This document shows positions 43,263-52,854 of a DNA stretch of 64,000 nt, one piece after another. Positions within the stretch are counted from its first letter, which is position 1. Every line of letters starts with the position of its first letter. Made by a program: the position numbers and the translations under genes. The notes beneath the pieces were generated by a model. It was not told where the DNA came from, did not search any database, and saw only the letters and a list, made by a program, of their open reading frames with translations. Source of the stretch: an uncultured Hyphomicrobium sp. (GTDB lineage: Bacteria > Pseudomonadota > Alphaproteobacteria > Rhizobiales > Hyphomicrobiaceae); the NCBI GenBank assembly GCA_934555825.1, contig CAKTFJ010000001.1, forward strand, positions 62,001-126,000, in the 5' to 3' direction.

Positions 43263-45068
43263 TCAGGGTTTCGCCTTGACGTAGCTTCCCGGCGCATCCT
43301 CGATCACGCCGAGCTGCTCGCCAGGTTCACGCGGCGCGACCCAGTCGCCAGCGTATTTCGTGAGCCACTCCACCCAGTGGGGCCACCAGGAACCGGGGTG
43401 CTCCTTGGCCATGCCGATCCATTCGTCGAGTGTATCGGCGGCTGCCTTCGGTGCGGTCCAGTACTGATACTTCATCTTGTCAGGCGGATTGACGACGCCT
43501 GCGATGTGGCCGGAGCCTGCAAGCACGAACTCGACGGGCCCGCCGAGCAGCTTGGAGCCGATAAAGACGGAGCGGGCGGGCGCGATGTGGTCTTCCTTGG
43601 TGGCGACCTCGAACACCGGTAACTTCACCTTCTTGAGGTCGAGCTTGACGCCGGCAAGCGACATTTCACCCTTGGCCAGCTTGTTCTCGTTGTAAAACTC
43701 GCGCAGGTAGAAGTTGTGATTGGCTGCCGCCATGCGCGTGGAATCCTGGTTCCAATACAGCAGGTCGAACGGGAACGGCTTCTTGCCGAGCAGGTAGTTG
43801 TTGACGATGTAGGGCCAGATCAGGTCGCGCGGGCGCATAAGGTTGAACACGTTGGCCATGCGCGAGCCGTCGAGGAAGCCCCGCTCGCCCATCATCTTTT
43901 CGAGTGCGGCGAGCTGGCTGTCGTTGGTGAAGAGGAGCAGGTCGCCCGCCTTCGTGAAGTCGAGCTGGGTGGTGAGGAACGTCACGGCGCGGAACGGCTC
44001 CTCGCCGCGGGCAGCGCAGTAAGCGAGGGTTGCGCCGAGCAATGTGCCGCCCACGCAGTAGCCGGTCACGTTGCACTTTTCGACGCCGGTCTCGCGCTTT
44101 ACGGCATCCGCCGCCGTCAGAATGCCTTCGAGCATGTAGTCCTCGAAGGTCTTGTGGGCGAGGCGATGATCCGGGTTCACCCACGAGACGACGAAGACCG
44201 TGAAGCCCTGGTCGACGGCGAACTTCAGGAAGCTCTTCGCGGGCGTGAGATCGAGGATGTAATATTTGTTGATCCACGGCGGCACGACGAGCAGCGGCAC
44301 TTCGCGCACTTCGTCGGTGGTGGGCGAGTATTGGATGAGCTGGAAGATTTCGTTCTGGAAGACGACCTTGCCCGGCGTCGTCGCCAGGTTCTTGCCGACC
44401 TCGAAGGCTTCCGTGTCCGTCTGGCTGATCTTCAGCAGATCGCCTGAGCGTTCCATGTCGCGCGCCAAGTGCTCCATGCCCTGGACGAGGTTCTGCGCGT
44501 TGGTGGCGAACGTTTCGCGGACGACCTCGGGGTTCGTCAGCGGGAAATTGGAGGGCGAGAGCGCGCTCGACAACATGCGGAGGTAGAACTCCGCTTTCTG
44601 GCGCGATGCCTCGTCGAGCCCTTCGGTTTGCTCGAGCACGTCCTCAGCCCATTGAGTCGTGAGGAGATATGCCTGCTTCCAGAAGTCGAAATAGGGGTTC
44701 GTGGACCACTCGGGATCCTTGAACCGGTTGTCCGACGGCGGGGGCTCGACGATGGGCTCTACGGTTTCGCCGAGCACGCGCCGGATCGATGCGTTCCACA
44801 GGTCGATGTAGGAGCGTACGAGCGCGCCCTGGGCCTCGACCAATTTTGCCGGGTCGGCCATCCAGAGGCGCGCGATCTCGGAGAGCGTCTTTGTCGCCTC
44901 GTTCGCTTCGCTGGCCGCAGAAAATGGGGTGATTTTTGCGTCGGGCCGTTCCAGGAGCTCGCCCATCGCGCGGCCGCCTTCTTCGAAGACGCGCAGGATG
45001 TTCTTTGCGAACTCCTCCGGGTTCTCGATCCTGTAGGGGGTGGCGGACGTGGAGAACGGCTTGGTCAT
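43263..45068 (-). CDS. phaC: Class I poly(3-hydroxyalkanoate) synthase PhaC
   Basis: 601 residues. Polymerises (R)-3-hydroxyacyl-CoA. The lipase-like box is GYCVGGTLLG with the catalytic Cys, the Asp is in TKEDHIAPARS, the His in GSGHIAGVVNPP, and the conserved Trp/Asp segment NWNLDTRP-like YWNQDST. The N-terminal class I domain (from PFSTSATPYRIENPEEFAKNILRVFEEGGRAM) includes WSTNPYFDFWKQAYLLTTQW. The ATG at 45068 is used; a TTG 10 codons earlier lacks a ribosome-binding site. No phaA/phaB or phasin gene is in the window. A hairpin/operator-like repeat lies about 145 bases upstream. Confidence 0.96.
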   Translation of the reverse strand: MTKPFSTSATPYRIENPEEFAKNILRVFEEGGRAMGELLERPDAKITPFSAASEANEATKTLSEIARLWMADPAKLVEAQGALVRSYIDLWNASIRRVLGETVEPIVEPPPSDNRFKDPEWSTNPYFDFWKQAYLLTTQWAEDVLEQTEGLDEASRQKAEFYLRMLSSALSPSNFPLTNPEVVRETFATNAQNLVQGMEHLARDMERSGDLLKISQTDTEAFEVGKNLATTPGKVVFQNEIFQLIQYSPTTDEVREVPLLVVPPWINKYYILDLTPAKSFLKFAVDQGFTVFVVSWVNPDHRLAHKTFEDYMLEGILTAADAVKRETGVEKCNVTGYCVGGTLLGATLAYCAARGEEPFRAVTFLTTQLDFTKAGDLLLFTNDSQLAALEKMMGERGFLDGSRMANVFNLMRPRDLIWPYIVNNYLLGKKPFPFDLLYWNQDSTRMAAANHNFYLREFYNENKLAKGEMSLAGVKLDLKKVKLPVFEVATKEDHIAPARSVFIGSKLLGGPVEFVLAGSGHIAGVVNPPDKMKYQYWTAPKAAADTLDEWIGMAKEHPGSWWPHWVEWLTKYAGDWVAPREPGEQLGVIEDAPGSYVKAKP

Positions 45069-45210
45069 GGCTTGGAGGATAGGCTCTTCGTGTGACAACG
45101 CCTAGTAGGAGAAAAGCATAGGCGCAGGGACTTAAGGCACCGATGTGGACAAGGGGCTGCGTCGCCTGCGGGTGATGCGCATCTCTGCCTCCCTCTGGAC
45201 GTTGGCGGCC

Positions 45211-45231
45211 CCCTTAGCGTAAACGTAAGGG
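45211..45231. promoter_or_regulatory. Inverted repeat between phaC and the aminotransferase gene
   Basis: CCCTTA-GCGTAAACG-TAAGGG with an inner CGT-AA-ACG pairing gives a near-perfect 21-base symmetric site. It is in the divergent promoter region (287 bases) and reads as a MerR- or LiuR-like operator of the TTACG-AA-CGTAA kind. The identity of the regulator is inferred weakly. Confidence 0.35.
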
Positions 45232-45355
45232 CTCATTTGGTGCCGGATCGTTACTTGATCCCGTGCTCCCGCCGTAGATGACGGGGTGTCACCGGACAAT
45301 ATGTCCATGCCGGACCGCACAACCGCCCAGAGTCGTCCGTGATCGAGAGCCGCCT

Positions 45356-46582
45356 GTGATCGAGGAATTCCACCGCATCAAGCGTCTGCCGCCTTATGTG
45401 TTCGCCGAGGTGAACCGCCTCAAGGCCGCAGCGCGAGCGCGCGGCGCGGATATTATCGATCTCGGGATGGGCAATCCGGATCTGCCGACGCCCCAGCACA
45501 TCGTCGACAAGCTGGTGGAGACGGTTTCGAAGCCGCGCACGCATCGCTATTCCGCGTCGAAGGGCATTCCGGGATTGCGGCGCGCGCAGGCGGCTTATTA
45601 CGAGCGCCGGTTCGGTGTGAAGCTCGATCCCGAGACGCAGGTGGTGGCAACGCTCGGCTCGAAAGAGGGCTTCGCCAACATGGCGCAGGCGATTACGGCG
45701 CCGGGCGATGTGATCATTGTGCCGAACCCGACCTATCCGATCCACGAGTTCGGGTTCCTGATCTCGGGCGCTTCGATGCGCCATGTGCAGGCCGGTAACG
45801 GCGACGACTTCCTGCGTGCTGTCGAGCACGCGTGCCGCCATTCGATTCCGAAGCCGCTCGCAGTGGTGTTGTCGTATCCGTCCAACCCGACGGCGATGAC
45901 GGCATCCCTCGACTTCTACAAGGAAGCGGTTGCGCTCGCGAAGAAGCTCGATCTCATCATCCTGTCGGACCTCGCTTATTCAGAGATCTATTTCGACGAC
46001 AACCCGCCGCACTCTGTTCTGGAAGTTCCAGGCGCCGTGGACATCACGGTCGAGTTCAGCTCGCTCTCCAAGACTTACAACATGCCCGGCTGGCGCATGG
46101 GGTTCGCGGTCGGCAACGAGCGGCTGATCGGGGCGCTTGCGCGCGTGAAATCCTATCTCGACTATGGCGCTTTCACGCCGATCCAGGTGGCGTCGGCTGC
46201 CGCCCTCAACGGGTCGCAGGACTGCGTCGCCGAGATCCGCCGTGTTTACCAGAGCCGGCGCGATTGCCTGGTCGAAAGCTTTGGGCGGGCGGGCTTCCCG
46301 ATCCCGCCGCCGCCGGCTACGATGTTTGCCTGGTGTCCGATCCCCGAGCCGTTCCGCGCGCTCGGCTCGGTCGAATTCGCCAAGCTTTTGATCGAGAAAG
46401 CCGATGTGGCCGTGTCGCCAGGGCTCGGTTTCGGCGAATATGGCGAGGGGTACGTGCGGATCGCGCTGGTCGAGAACGAGCACCGCATCCGGCAGGCGGC
46501 CCGGTCGATCAAAAAGTTCCTCGCCCAGTCCCCGGAAACCATGCATAACGTCATCCCCATCCCGCAGAAAGCCAGCCGTTAA
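45356..46582 (+). CDS. Class I aminotransferase (AlaC / LL-diaminopimelate aminotransferase-like)
   Basis: 408 residues. Starts MIEEFHRIKRLPPYVFAEVNRLK from a GTG at 45356. Motifs: IIDLGMGNPDLPTPQHIVDKL, TYPIHEFGF, LSYPSNPTAMTA, ILSDLAYSEIYFDD (PLP Asp/Tyr) and SSLSKTYNMPGWRMGF, where Lys forms the Schiff base. The entry motif is that of the AlaC/DapL family of alphaproteobacteria, usually named LL-diaminopimelate aminotransferase or glutamate-pyruvate aminotransferase. It lies 28 bases before hom, so likely one operon with hom, glpX and recJ. Confidence 0.9.
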   Translation: MIEEFHRIKRLPPYVFAEVNRLKAAARARGADIIDLGMGNPDLPTPQHIVDKLVETVSKPRTHRYSASKGIPGLRRAQAAYYERRFGVKLDPETQVVATLGSKEGFANMAQAITAPGDVIIVPNPTYPIHEFGFLISGASMRHVQAGNGDDFLRAVEHACRHSIPKPLAVVLSYPSNPTAMTASLDFYKEAVALAKKLDLIILSDLAYSEIYFDDNPPHSVLEVPGAVDITVEFSSLSKTYNMPGWRMGFAVGNERLIGALARVKSYLDYGAFTPIQVASAAALNGSQDCVAEIRRVYQSRRDCLVESFGRAGFPIPPPPATMFAWCPIPEPFRALGSVEFAKLLIEKADVAVSPGLGFGEYGEGYVRIALVENEHRIRQAARSIKKFLAQSPETMHNVIPIPQKASR

Positions 46583-46609
46583 TAAGCTAGCCAAGCCATA
46601 CAATTCGCC

Positions 46610-47944
46610 ATGTCAGAGCCTCTGACCCTCGGCGTTGCCGGTCTCGGCACCGTCGGCATGGGTCTCATTCAACTGCTTGAAGCCCACGCCGAGCGCCTGG
46701 AAAAGACGCTCGGGCGGTCGATCCGCGTGACCGGCGTGTCCGCCCGCTCGCGCGGGAAGGCCCGCGATGCGCTGCTTGGCGACGCCACTTGGTTCGACGA
46801 TCCCGTGGCGTTGGCCAAAGACCCCTCCAACATTGTGTTCGTCGAGTTGATCGGCGGCGAGGATGGTCCGGCGAAGGCGGCGGTCGAGGCCGCGCTCAAG
46901 GCCGGCAAGCACGTCGTGACAGCCAACAAGGCGCTGCTCGCGCGTCATGGGGCGGCGCTCGCGCGGCTTGCCGAGGAGCACGGCGTTGCGCTCAACTTCG
47001 AGGCGGCTGTCGCGGGCGCGATCCCGGTCATCAAGACGTTGCGTGAAACGCTGGTCGCAAATGGCGTGCGGCGCGTCTATGGAATTTTGAACGGCACCTG
47101 CAACTTTATCCTGTCCGAAATGACGGACGAGAAGCGGGATTTTGCCGAGGCGCTGCGCGAGGCGCAGGAGAAGGGCTACGCGGAGGCTGACCCGTCGTTC
47201 GACATCGGCGGCTTCGATGCCGCGCACAAGCTCGCCTTGCTGACCTGCCTCGCTTTCGGGACATCGGTTGCTTGCGACGAAATCCACGTCGAAGGGATCG
47301 AGACGATTACGCGGGCCGACATCGAGGCGGCGGCGGAGCTTGGCTATTGCATCAAGCTGCTGGGCGTTGCGGTGCAGAGCGCGGAGGGGATCGAAGCGCG
47401 GGTAACGCCGGTGCTGGTGAACGAAGAATCGCCGCTGGCCGAAGTTTCGGGCGTAACGAACTGCGTCGGTATCGACGCCGATTTCGTGGGCAATCTTCTG
47501 CTGGTGGGGCCGGGTGCGGGTGGCAAGCCGACAGCATCTGCCGTTGCGAGCGACATTGTCGATATCGCGCGCGGGATCGTGATGCCGCCCTTCATTCGCC
47601 CGACGGACCGGCTGGCGCCGGTCGCGCCGATGAACCTTACGTCGCATCAGGGCAACTATTATATCCGCTTGTCGGTTTACGATCGGCCGGGCGCGATGGC
47701 GGCCATTACGCGGCGCATGAGCGATGAGAACGTCTCGCTCGAGAGCATCGTTCAGCGCCGTCCTGGCGCGGTGCACCCGGGCCAGCCGGACGAGCCGCCG
47801 CCCGGTGCGGCCGAGGCGGCCGTCACCGTCATCATTCTGACCCACGATACGACGGAGGCGGCCATCCGCGCTGCACTCCAGGCCATCGAAAAGGATGGTA
47901 AGGTGGCCGAGCCGCCGCAGATGATCCGTATCGAAGAGCTTTAA
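46610..47944 (+). CDS. hom: Homoserine dehydrogenase (with ACT domain)
   Basis: 444 residues. N-terminal NAD(P) fold GVAGLGTVGMGLIQLLEAH, VTANKALLARHGAALARLAEEHGV, then the substrate-binding GILNGTCNFILSEM, ADPSFDIGGFDAAHKLALL and GVQSAEGI-like segments. The C-terminal ACT domain (about 350-444) has YYIRLSVYDRPGAMAAITRRMSDENVSLESIVQR, the usual site for threonine feedback. It supplies homoserine for threonine and methionine. The cluster order aminotransferase-hom-glpX-recJ is conserved in rhizobia. Confidence 0.97.
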   Translation: MSEPLTLGVAGLGTVGMGLIQLLEAHAERLEKTLGRSIRVTGVSARSRGKARDALLGDATWFDDPVALAKDPSNIVFVELIGGEDGPAKAAVEAALKAGKHVVTANKALLARHGAALARLAEEHGVALNFEAAVAGAIPVIKTLRETLVANGVRRVYGILNGTCNFILSEMTDEKRDFAEALREAQEKGYAEADPSFDIGGFDAAHKLALLTCLAFGTSVACDEIHVEGIETITRADIEAAAELGYCIKLLGVAVQSAEGIEARVTPVLVNEESPLAEVSGVTNCVGIDADFVGNLLLVGPGAGGKPTASAVASDIVDIARGIVMPPFIRPTDRLAPVAPMNLTSHQGNYYIRLSVYDRPGAMAAITRRMSDENVSLESIVQRRPGAVHPGQPDEPPPGAAEAAVTVIILTHDTTEAAIRAALQAIEKDGKVAEPPQMIRIEEL

Positions 47945-47963
47945 AGAGGCAGGCAAGGACGCC

Positions 47964-48953
47964 ATGGCAAAGGATAACGGCAACGGCGGGCTCGATCGTG
48001 TGCTCGTGCTTGAGGTTGCGCGTGTCACCGAAGTTGCGGCCATCGCCGCCGCGCGCCTCAGGGGCCGGGGCAATGAAAAGGCTGCGGACAAGGCCGCGGT
48101 GGATGCCATGCGCCATGAGCTCGGCAAGGTGTCGTTTCGCGGCACGGTCGTGATCGGCGAGGGCGAGATGGACGAAGCGCCGATGCTTTACATCGGCGAG
48201 ACGGTCGGCAACGGCACGGGGCCGGAAGTCGACATCGCCGTCGATCCGCTCGAAGGCACCACGATCTGCGCCAAGGCGATGCCGAACGCGCTTGCGGTGC
48301 TTGCGATCTCCGAGCGCGGCGGGCTCTTGCATGCGCCGGATATGTACATGAACAAGATCGCCATCGGGCCGGGCTATCCCGACGGTATCGTCGATCTCGA
48401 TGCGCCGGTCGAAGAGAACCTCGCCGCGCTTGCCAAGGCAAAGGGTGTGGCGGTCTCCGACATCACCGCTTGTATCCTCGACCGTTCCCGGCATGCGGAT
48501 CTGATCAGGGCGGTGCGGGATGCGGGCGCAGGTGTGCAGCTCATTCCGGACGGTGACATTGCCGGCGTGATCTGGACCACCGATTCCGCCGAGACCGGTG
48601 TCGATATCTATCTGGGATCGGGCGGTGCGCCGGAAGGCGTGTTGGCTGCTGCTGCGCTCCGCTGCATCGGCGGGCAGATCCAGGGACGGCTCGTGCCCTC
48701 GAACGATGAGGAGCGTCTCAGGGCCGAGAAGATGGGCATCACCGACATCAACCGGAAGTTCACGCTGGAGGACATGGCGTCTCCGGACGTGATTTTCGCA
48801 GCGACGGGCGTCACGGGCGGCTCGCTGCTCGATGGCGTGCGTTTTAGCAACGGCACGGCCGAGACGGAAACGATCGTCATGCGCTCGAAGAGCGGCACGG
48901 TGCGGCGCATCAAGAGCCGGTTCCGCAACGCGCACCACGCCATTGAGGGCTGA
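47964..48953 (+). CDS. glpX: Class II fructose-1,6-bisphosphatase
   Basis: 329 residues. Metal site in VVIGEGEMDEAPMLYIGE and VDPLEGTTICAKAMPNALAV, both diagnostic of GlpX. The Asp/Glu/Gly cluster, EGVLAAAALRCIGGQIQGRL, ends with the substrate loop. Gluconeogenic; 19 bases after hom. A GlpX-recJ adjacency is known in rhizobia. Confidence 0.95.
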   Translation: MAKDNGNGGLDRVLVLEVARVTEVAAIAAARLRGRGNEKAADKAAVDAMRHELGKVSFRGTVVIGEGEMDEAPMLYIGETVGNGTGPEVDIAVDPLEGTTICAKAMPNALAVLAISERGGLLHAPDMYMNKIAIGPGYPDGIVDLDAPVEENLAALAKAKGVAVSDITACILDRSRHADLIRAVRDAGAGVQLIPDGDIAGVIWTTDSAETGVDIYLGSGGAPEGVLAAAALRCIGGQIQGRLVPSNDEERLRAEKMGITDINRKFTLEDMASPDVIFAATGVTGGSLLDGVRFSNGTAETETIVMRSKSGTVRRIKSRFRNAHHAIEG

Positions 48954-49001
48954 GGCCTTAGGGCCGTCCGTTGTTCCGCGATAGTCTGCCGGTCGAAGCG
49001 T

Positions 49002-49133
49002 TTAGCGCGCTTCGAGCTTGAAGCCGGGTGCGTCGATGACGACGGCCGACTGCTGGCTCTCGTAGTAGAGGTAGCCCAGGATGGCTACGGCGGCGACCAG
49101 CACCAGAATCAGCACGTTCTTCGAGTTGTTCAT
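49002..49133 (-). CDS. 43-residue single-pass membrane protein between glpX and recJ
   Basis: Reads MNNSKNVLILVLVAAVAILG, then YLYYESQQSAVVIDAPGFKLEAR and stop. A helix of about 20 residues starts at residue 7; the last 20 are extracytoplasmic or periplasmic by charge. ATG at 49133 has AAGGGTG about 7 bases upstream. It is on the minus strand between two plus-strand genes. Small, likely real by composition; the family is unknown to me. Confidence 0.6.
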   Translation of the reverse strand: MNNSKNVLILVLVAAVAILGYLYYESQQSAVVIDAPGFKLEAR

Positions 49134-49300
49134 AGGGCACCCTTATTGAGCGTTGCTTCCGCACGTCTGCCATAAGGCCCGAGTCCCGACAAGCGGGCCC
49201 ACGGTTGTTGATAAAGGGGCCGGAGGGCTGAGGCGGGCTCGTCCGCGGCGCAAACTCCTGAGACCCTTGCCGTTGGAGCGAATCAGGCGGGGCACCTCTC

Positions 49301-51163
49301 ATGACGGCACTTCGAAAGGCGCGGGCGACACCTGTTGCCGAGAGCGACGAAGCTGCGTTTCTCGGCGTGACTCAATCCGCGCGTGGCAACAGGTGGCGGG
49401 AGACGCTCGAGCCTCAGCGGGCCAACGAGGCGCTGGCCATCAGCCAGCAGCACGGGCTGCCGGAGCTGCTCGGCCGGGTTCTGGCGGCGCGGGGCGTGCG
49501 GCTGGACGAAGTGCCTGTGTTTCTCGATCCGACGATCCGCGCACTGATGCCGGATCCGTCCTCGCTTACCGATATGGACAAGGCAGCGCGCCGCCTCGCC
49601 GATGCCGTCGAGCGGCGAGAGCCGGTTGCGATCTTCGGTGACTACGACGTGGATGGGGCCGCGTCTTCCGCGCTCGTTGCGCGCTTCCTCGCCCATCATG
49701 ACGTGCCGGCACGGATCTACATTCCCGACCGGCTGACGGAGGGCTATGGGCCGAACGCGGCCGCTATAGACCAGCTCATTGGCGAGGGTGCCAAGCTCAT
49801 CGTAACGGTGGACTGCGGGACGACGAGCGTGGATGTGCTCGACGGTGCGACGGCGCGCGGCGTCGACGTGCTCGTGGTCGATCACCATCAGGCGGACGAG
49901 CGGCTGCCTGCGGTGCACGCTCTCGTTAATCCCAATCGGTTGGACGACATTTCGGGGCAGGGGCATCTCTGCGCGGCAGGCGTCGTGTTTCTGGTGCTCG
50001 TTGCGACGGCGCGGGAGCTCAGGCAGCGCGGGTTTTATGGCGCGAAGATGGGCGAGCCGCCGCTGATGAGCGAGCTCGATCTCGTGGCGCTCGCAACCGT
50101 GGCGGACGTGGTGCCGCTCAAGGGGCTCAATCGCGCCTATGTCACGAAGGGGCTGCAGGTGATGCGTGCGCGCGACAACGTCGGCTTGCGCGCGCTGCAG
50201 GATGCGGCTGGTCTCGGAGAAGCGCCTTCGGCCTATCATCTCGGCTTCATTCTCGGGCCTCGCATCAACGCGGGCGGGCGGATCGGAGATGCGGGTCTCG
50301 GTGCGCGTCTCTTGTCCACGGAAGATGCGGGCGAGGCTGCGCGCATTGCGGCGCTTCTCGACCGTCTCAACAAGGAGCGCAAGGAGATCGAGCAGTCCGC
50401 GCTCGAAGAGGCGACGTCGATGGCGGATCGGATGCTCGACGAGACGCCGGATCTCGGCATTCTGATCGTCGGTTCGCCCGAGTGGCATCGCGGTGTCGTG
50501 GGGCTCATCGCAAGCCGTTTGACGGAGCGTTTCAAGCGGCCGTCGTGTGTGATCTCGTGGGACGAGGCGGCACGTGGTGGGGGAATGAACGGGACAGGCT
50601 CGCTCAGGTCGGTTGCCGGGATCGACATCGGTGGCGCGGTGCGCCGCGCGGTGGCGGCCGGGCTGCTTCTGAAGGGTGGCGGGCACGCGATGGCGGCGGG
50701 GCTGACGGTCGAGAAGGAGAAGCTCGCGGCGCTTCAGGGCTTTTTCGCAAGCGAGCTTTCCGGAGCCGCGGTGCAGCTCGCTGCGCGTGCATCACTGTCG
50801 GTGGACGGGGCGCTCGTGCCGTCCGCCGTGAACGAGGCGCTCATCGATCTCCTGGAGCGGGCGGGACCTTATGGGCAGGGCAATCCGCAGCCGCGCTTCG
50901 TGTTTCCGGCGCATCGGGTGAAATTCGCGAAGCCCGTCGGGACGGCTCACATTCGCTGCGTGCTTGAGGCAGGTGATGGCTCGCGGCTCGATGCCGTGGC
51001 CTTTCGGGCGGCGGGACAGCCTCTCGGGGAGCTTCTGATGGCCTCTGCTGGAGGGCTTCCGGTGCATGTGGCCGGGCAGCTTCGGCGCGACACGTGGGGT
51101 GGCCGCAACCGGATCGAGCTTCAGATCGAAGACGCGGCCGATCCCCGGGCGCAGGAAGGATAA
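49301..51163 (+). CDS. recJ: Single-stranded-DNA-specific exonuclease RecJ
   Basis: 620 residues. DHH superfamily motifs: FGDYDVDGAASSALVARFLAHHDV, VTVDCGTTSVDVL, and LVVDHHQADERLPAVHALVNPN, followed by the DHHA1 part (NGTGSLRSVAGIDIG, then LLKGGGHAMAAGLTVEKEKL) near 440. Degrades 5' single strands in recombination and mismatch repair. The start ATG has no strong ribosome-binding site visible; upstream in-frame codons end quickly. tRNA-Glu lies about 108 bases downstream. Confidence 0.96.
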   Translation: MTALRKARATPVAESDEAAFLGVTQSARGNRWRETLEPQRANEALAISQQHGLPELLGRVLAARGVRLDEVPVFLDPTIRALMPDPSSLTDMDKAARRLADAVERREPVAIFGDYDVDGAASSALVARFLAHHDVPARIYIPDRLTEGYGPNAAAIDQLIGEGAKLIVTVDCGTTSVDVLDGATARGVDVLVVDHHQADERLPAVHALVNPNRLDDISGQGHLCAAGVVFLVLVATARELRQRGFYGAKMGEPPLMSELDLVALATVADVVPLKGLNRAYVTKGLQVMRARDNVGLRALQDAAGLGEAPSAYHLGFILGPRINAGGRIGDAGLGARLLSTEDAGEAARIAALLDRLNKERKEIEQSALEEATSMADRMLDETPDLGILIVGSPEWHRGVVGLIASRLTERFKRPSCVISWDEAARGGGMNGTGSLRSVAGIDIGGAVRRAVAAGLLLKGGGHAMAAGLTVEKEKLAALQGFFASELSGAAVQLAARASLSVDGALVPSAVNEALIDLLERAGPYGQGNPQPRFVFPAHRVKFAKPVGTAHIRCVLEAGDGSRLDAVAFRAAGQPLGELLMASAGGLPVHVAGQLRRDTWGGRNRIELQIEDAADPRAQEG

Positions 51164-51271
51164 ATTCGGCCGGGGAAGAGGGCCCCCGCGCGCTCTTGGC
51201 GCGCTTGCGTCTTCCGTCAAACCTCCCTATACCACGCCCTGCTGCGGCGTGGCGGAGACGCCCCGCGGCCC

Positions 51272-51346
51272 GGTCCCTTCGTCTATCGGTTAGGACGTCA
51301 GATTTTCAATCTGAAAAGACGGGTTCGACTCCCGTAGGGACCGCCA
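51272..51346 (+). tRNA. tRNA-Glu (anticodon TTC)
   Basis: 75 nt. Acceptor GGTCCCT/AGGGACC, D arm with TATCGGTTAGGA, anticodon loop centred on TTC in CAGATTTTCAATCTG, and T arm GGGTTCGACTCCC. CCA is encoded at the 3' end. It stands alone after recJ. Confidence 0.97.
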
Positions 51347-51579
51347 TTTGTTTGGCGGACAAAACATCATCTAAAATCAGTGCATTAGGCGTGAGCAGGG
51401 CGCGCGTGCTTGCCGACTGCCGGTTGGTGTCGGTCCATCTGCCTTCCGCTCGACACACGCCAGCTTTCGAATTTTCTCAGACAGCGTGTGCAGCGTTGTC
51501 GAAAGAGCGACGGCTCGGATGATCGAGCGGAGGTGCCAGTAATTTCATTTATGGGCTTTCTGTTCGCTCGTCCTGGGTC

Positions 51580-52854
51580 CTACTTTCGCACGTGAAGCTC
51601 GGACAGCGGAACGCGGCCATTCAGGATGAAGGCAATCGACTCGAGGATGGTGGCATTCGTGTTCAAGTCGATATTGGTCGGCGGTTTTCCGGTTTTTTCG
51701 AAGACGCCCGGGTGGAAACCGAAATCCTTGGCGCGTGCGTCCTTCCTCACGAGCTTCCACAATTTTTCCGAATAGTCGGACGGGCGCGTCGCGAACCAGA
51801 GGAACGCAGCCTTCGTGTTGATCACGCGGTTATCGGGGGCAAACGACGGCGTGTTCCACCGCTTATCGGTCTGGTACGAGTAAACCGTCCACGCGGCTTC
51901 CCCTTTGCGCGTGAGGTCCAGTCCCTGGTAGGTGAACCACGGCTCACGATCTATCGGGGTTTCGGAAACGCTTGTGAGCTTGCCAGTGGCTTTGTGGCGT
52001 TCTTTCTGACGCTTTTCGAGAACGTCCGCGATGACGGTCGCGTAGGGGCTTGGACCGACCTCGACGATTTCGATCAGGCTTGGTTCTGTTGCGATGGGAC
52101 CGATCGAGCTCAACTCTTTGAGGAACGCCTTGCGTGTGGCCTCATTTTTGTCAGGTGCGGCGCCCGTATAGGCGGCGGCGTGCTCGATCGACCAGAAATC
52201 GTAGCCGCGCGAGACGTAGTAACGATAGATGTTCGATCGTGCCGGGTAGAATTTTCCACCCTTGAGATCGTTCATCACACCATCGATGACAGTTTTGTCG
52301 AGAGTCCAGCCCTTGAACAGAGAGGCTGCATCGAAGCGCTTGTTCGTGGCATCGTCGAGAATGCGGAGCGCGATAAAAAGGCGTCCAGTGTCTGTCGTAT
52401 CGTAACCATCCTCGACGGATTTGGCGGTGGCGATGTCACTGCGGAAATTTGGAACCTTGAGGCCCTTGCGGGTGTACGTGGCGCGCTTGATGAAGTCGAG
52501 GATGCCTGAGATCCGCTTTTCGAATGTCGCGTCGTCGATCAGCTCGATGGAGCGGGCCGATAGCGTCGCGAGGATCGTGGAGCCGACATCCCACATGGTG
52601 ACGATGTCGTAGGAGCCGAACCCGCCCTCGCCGTCCGGCCAGATGTTGGGCGCGGAGAGGCCCGTCTGGCCGTTGCCTTTGCGCTCGAAGAACTTCCAAG
52701 CCTGAGCCGCGTCTTCCCGCAAGTCTGCAGCGATCTGTGGCGTGAGCTTCGCTCCACCATCCCCATCGCGTGGCTTCGCTTGAAGCATCATCGGGGATGC
52801 CAAAGCGCACAGTGTAAAAAACGCCCCCGCGATACCGAGTGAAAGTGCTTTCAC
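51580..52854 (-). CDS. Exported DUF3131 family protein
   Basis: About 424 residues from a GTG at 52854 (AGGAG eight bases upstream), giving a signal peptide VKALSLGIAGAFFTLCALASPMML. The mature part is mostly alpha-helical. DUF3131 landmarks: AQAWKFFERKGNGQTGLSAPNIW, GEGGFGSYDIVTMWDVGSTILATLSAR, NFRSDIATAKSVEDGYDTTDTGRLFIALRIL, YRYYVSRGYDFWSIEHAAAY and INTKAAFLWFATRP. Glycosidase-like alpha/alpha-barrel folds are suspected for this family, which is often near polysaccharide genes. It is divergent from the GH18-NodB-GT2 gene with a 724-base leader region between, and likely belongs to the same exopolysaccharide system. Confidence 0.88.
   Translation of the reverse strand: MKALSLGIAGAFFTLCALASPMMLQAKPRDGDGGAKLTPQIAADLREDAAQAWKFFERKGNGQTGLSAPNIWPDGEGGFGSYDIVTMWDVGSTILATLSARSIELIDDATFEKRISGILDFIKRATYTRKGLKVPNFRSDIATAKSVEDGYDTTDTGRLFIALRILDDATNKRFDAASLFKGWTLDKTVIDGVMNDLKGGKFYPARSNIYRYYVSRGYDFWSIEHAAAYTGAAPDKNEATRKAFLKELSSIGPIATEPSLIEIVEVGPSPYATVIADVLEKRQKERHKATGKLTSVSETPIDREPWFTYQGLDLTRKGEAAWTVYSYQTDKRWNTPSFAPDNRVINTKAAFLWFATRPSDYSEKLWKLVRKDARAKDFGFHPGVFEKTGKPPTNIDLNTNATILESIAFILNGRVPLSELHVRK

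Noticed and set aside
46613..48145. Minus-strand reading of 510 codons across hom
   Set aside because: Antisense shadow of hom and glpX.
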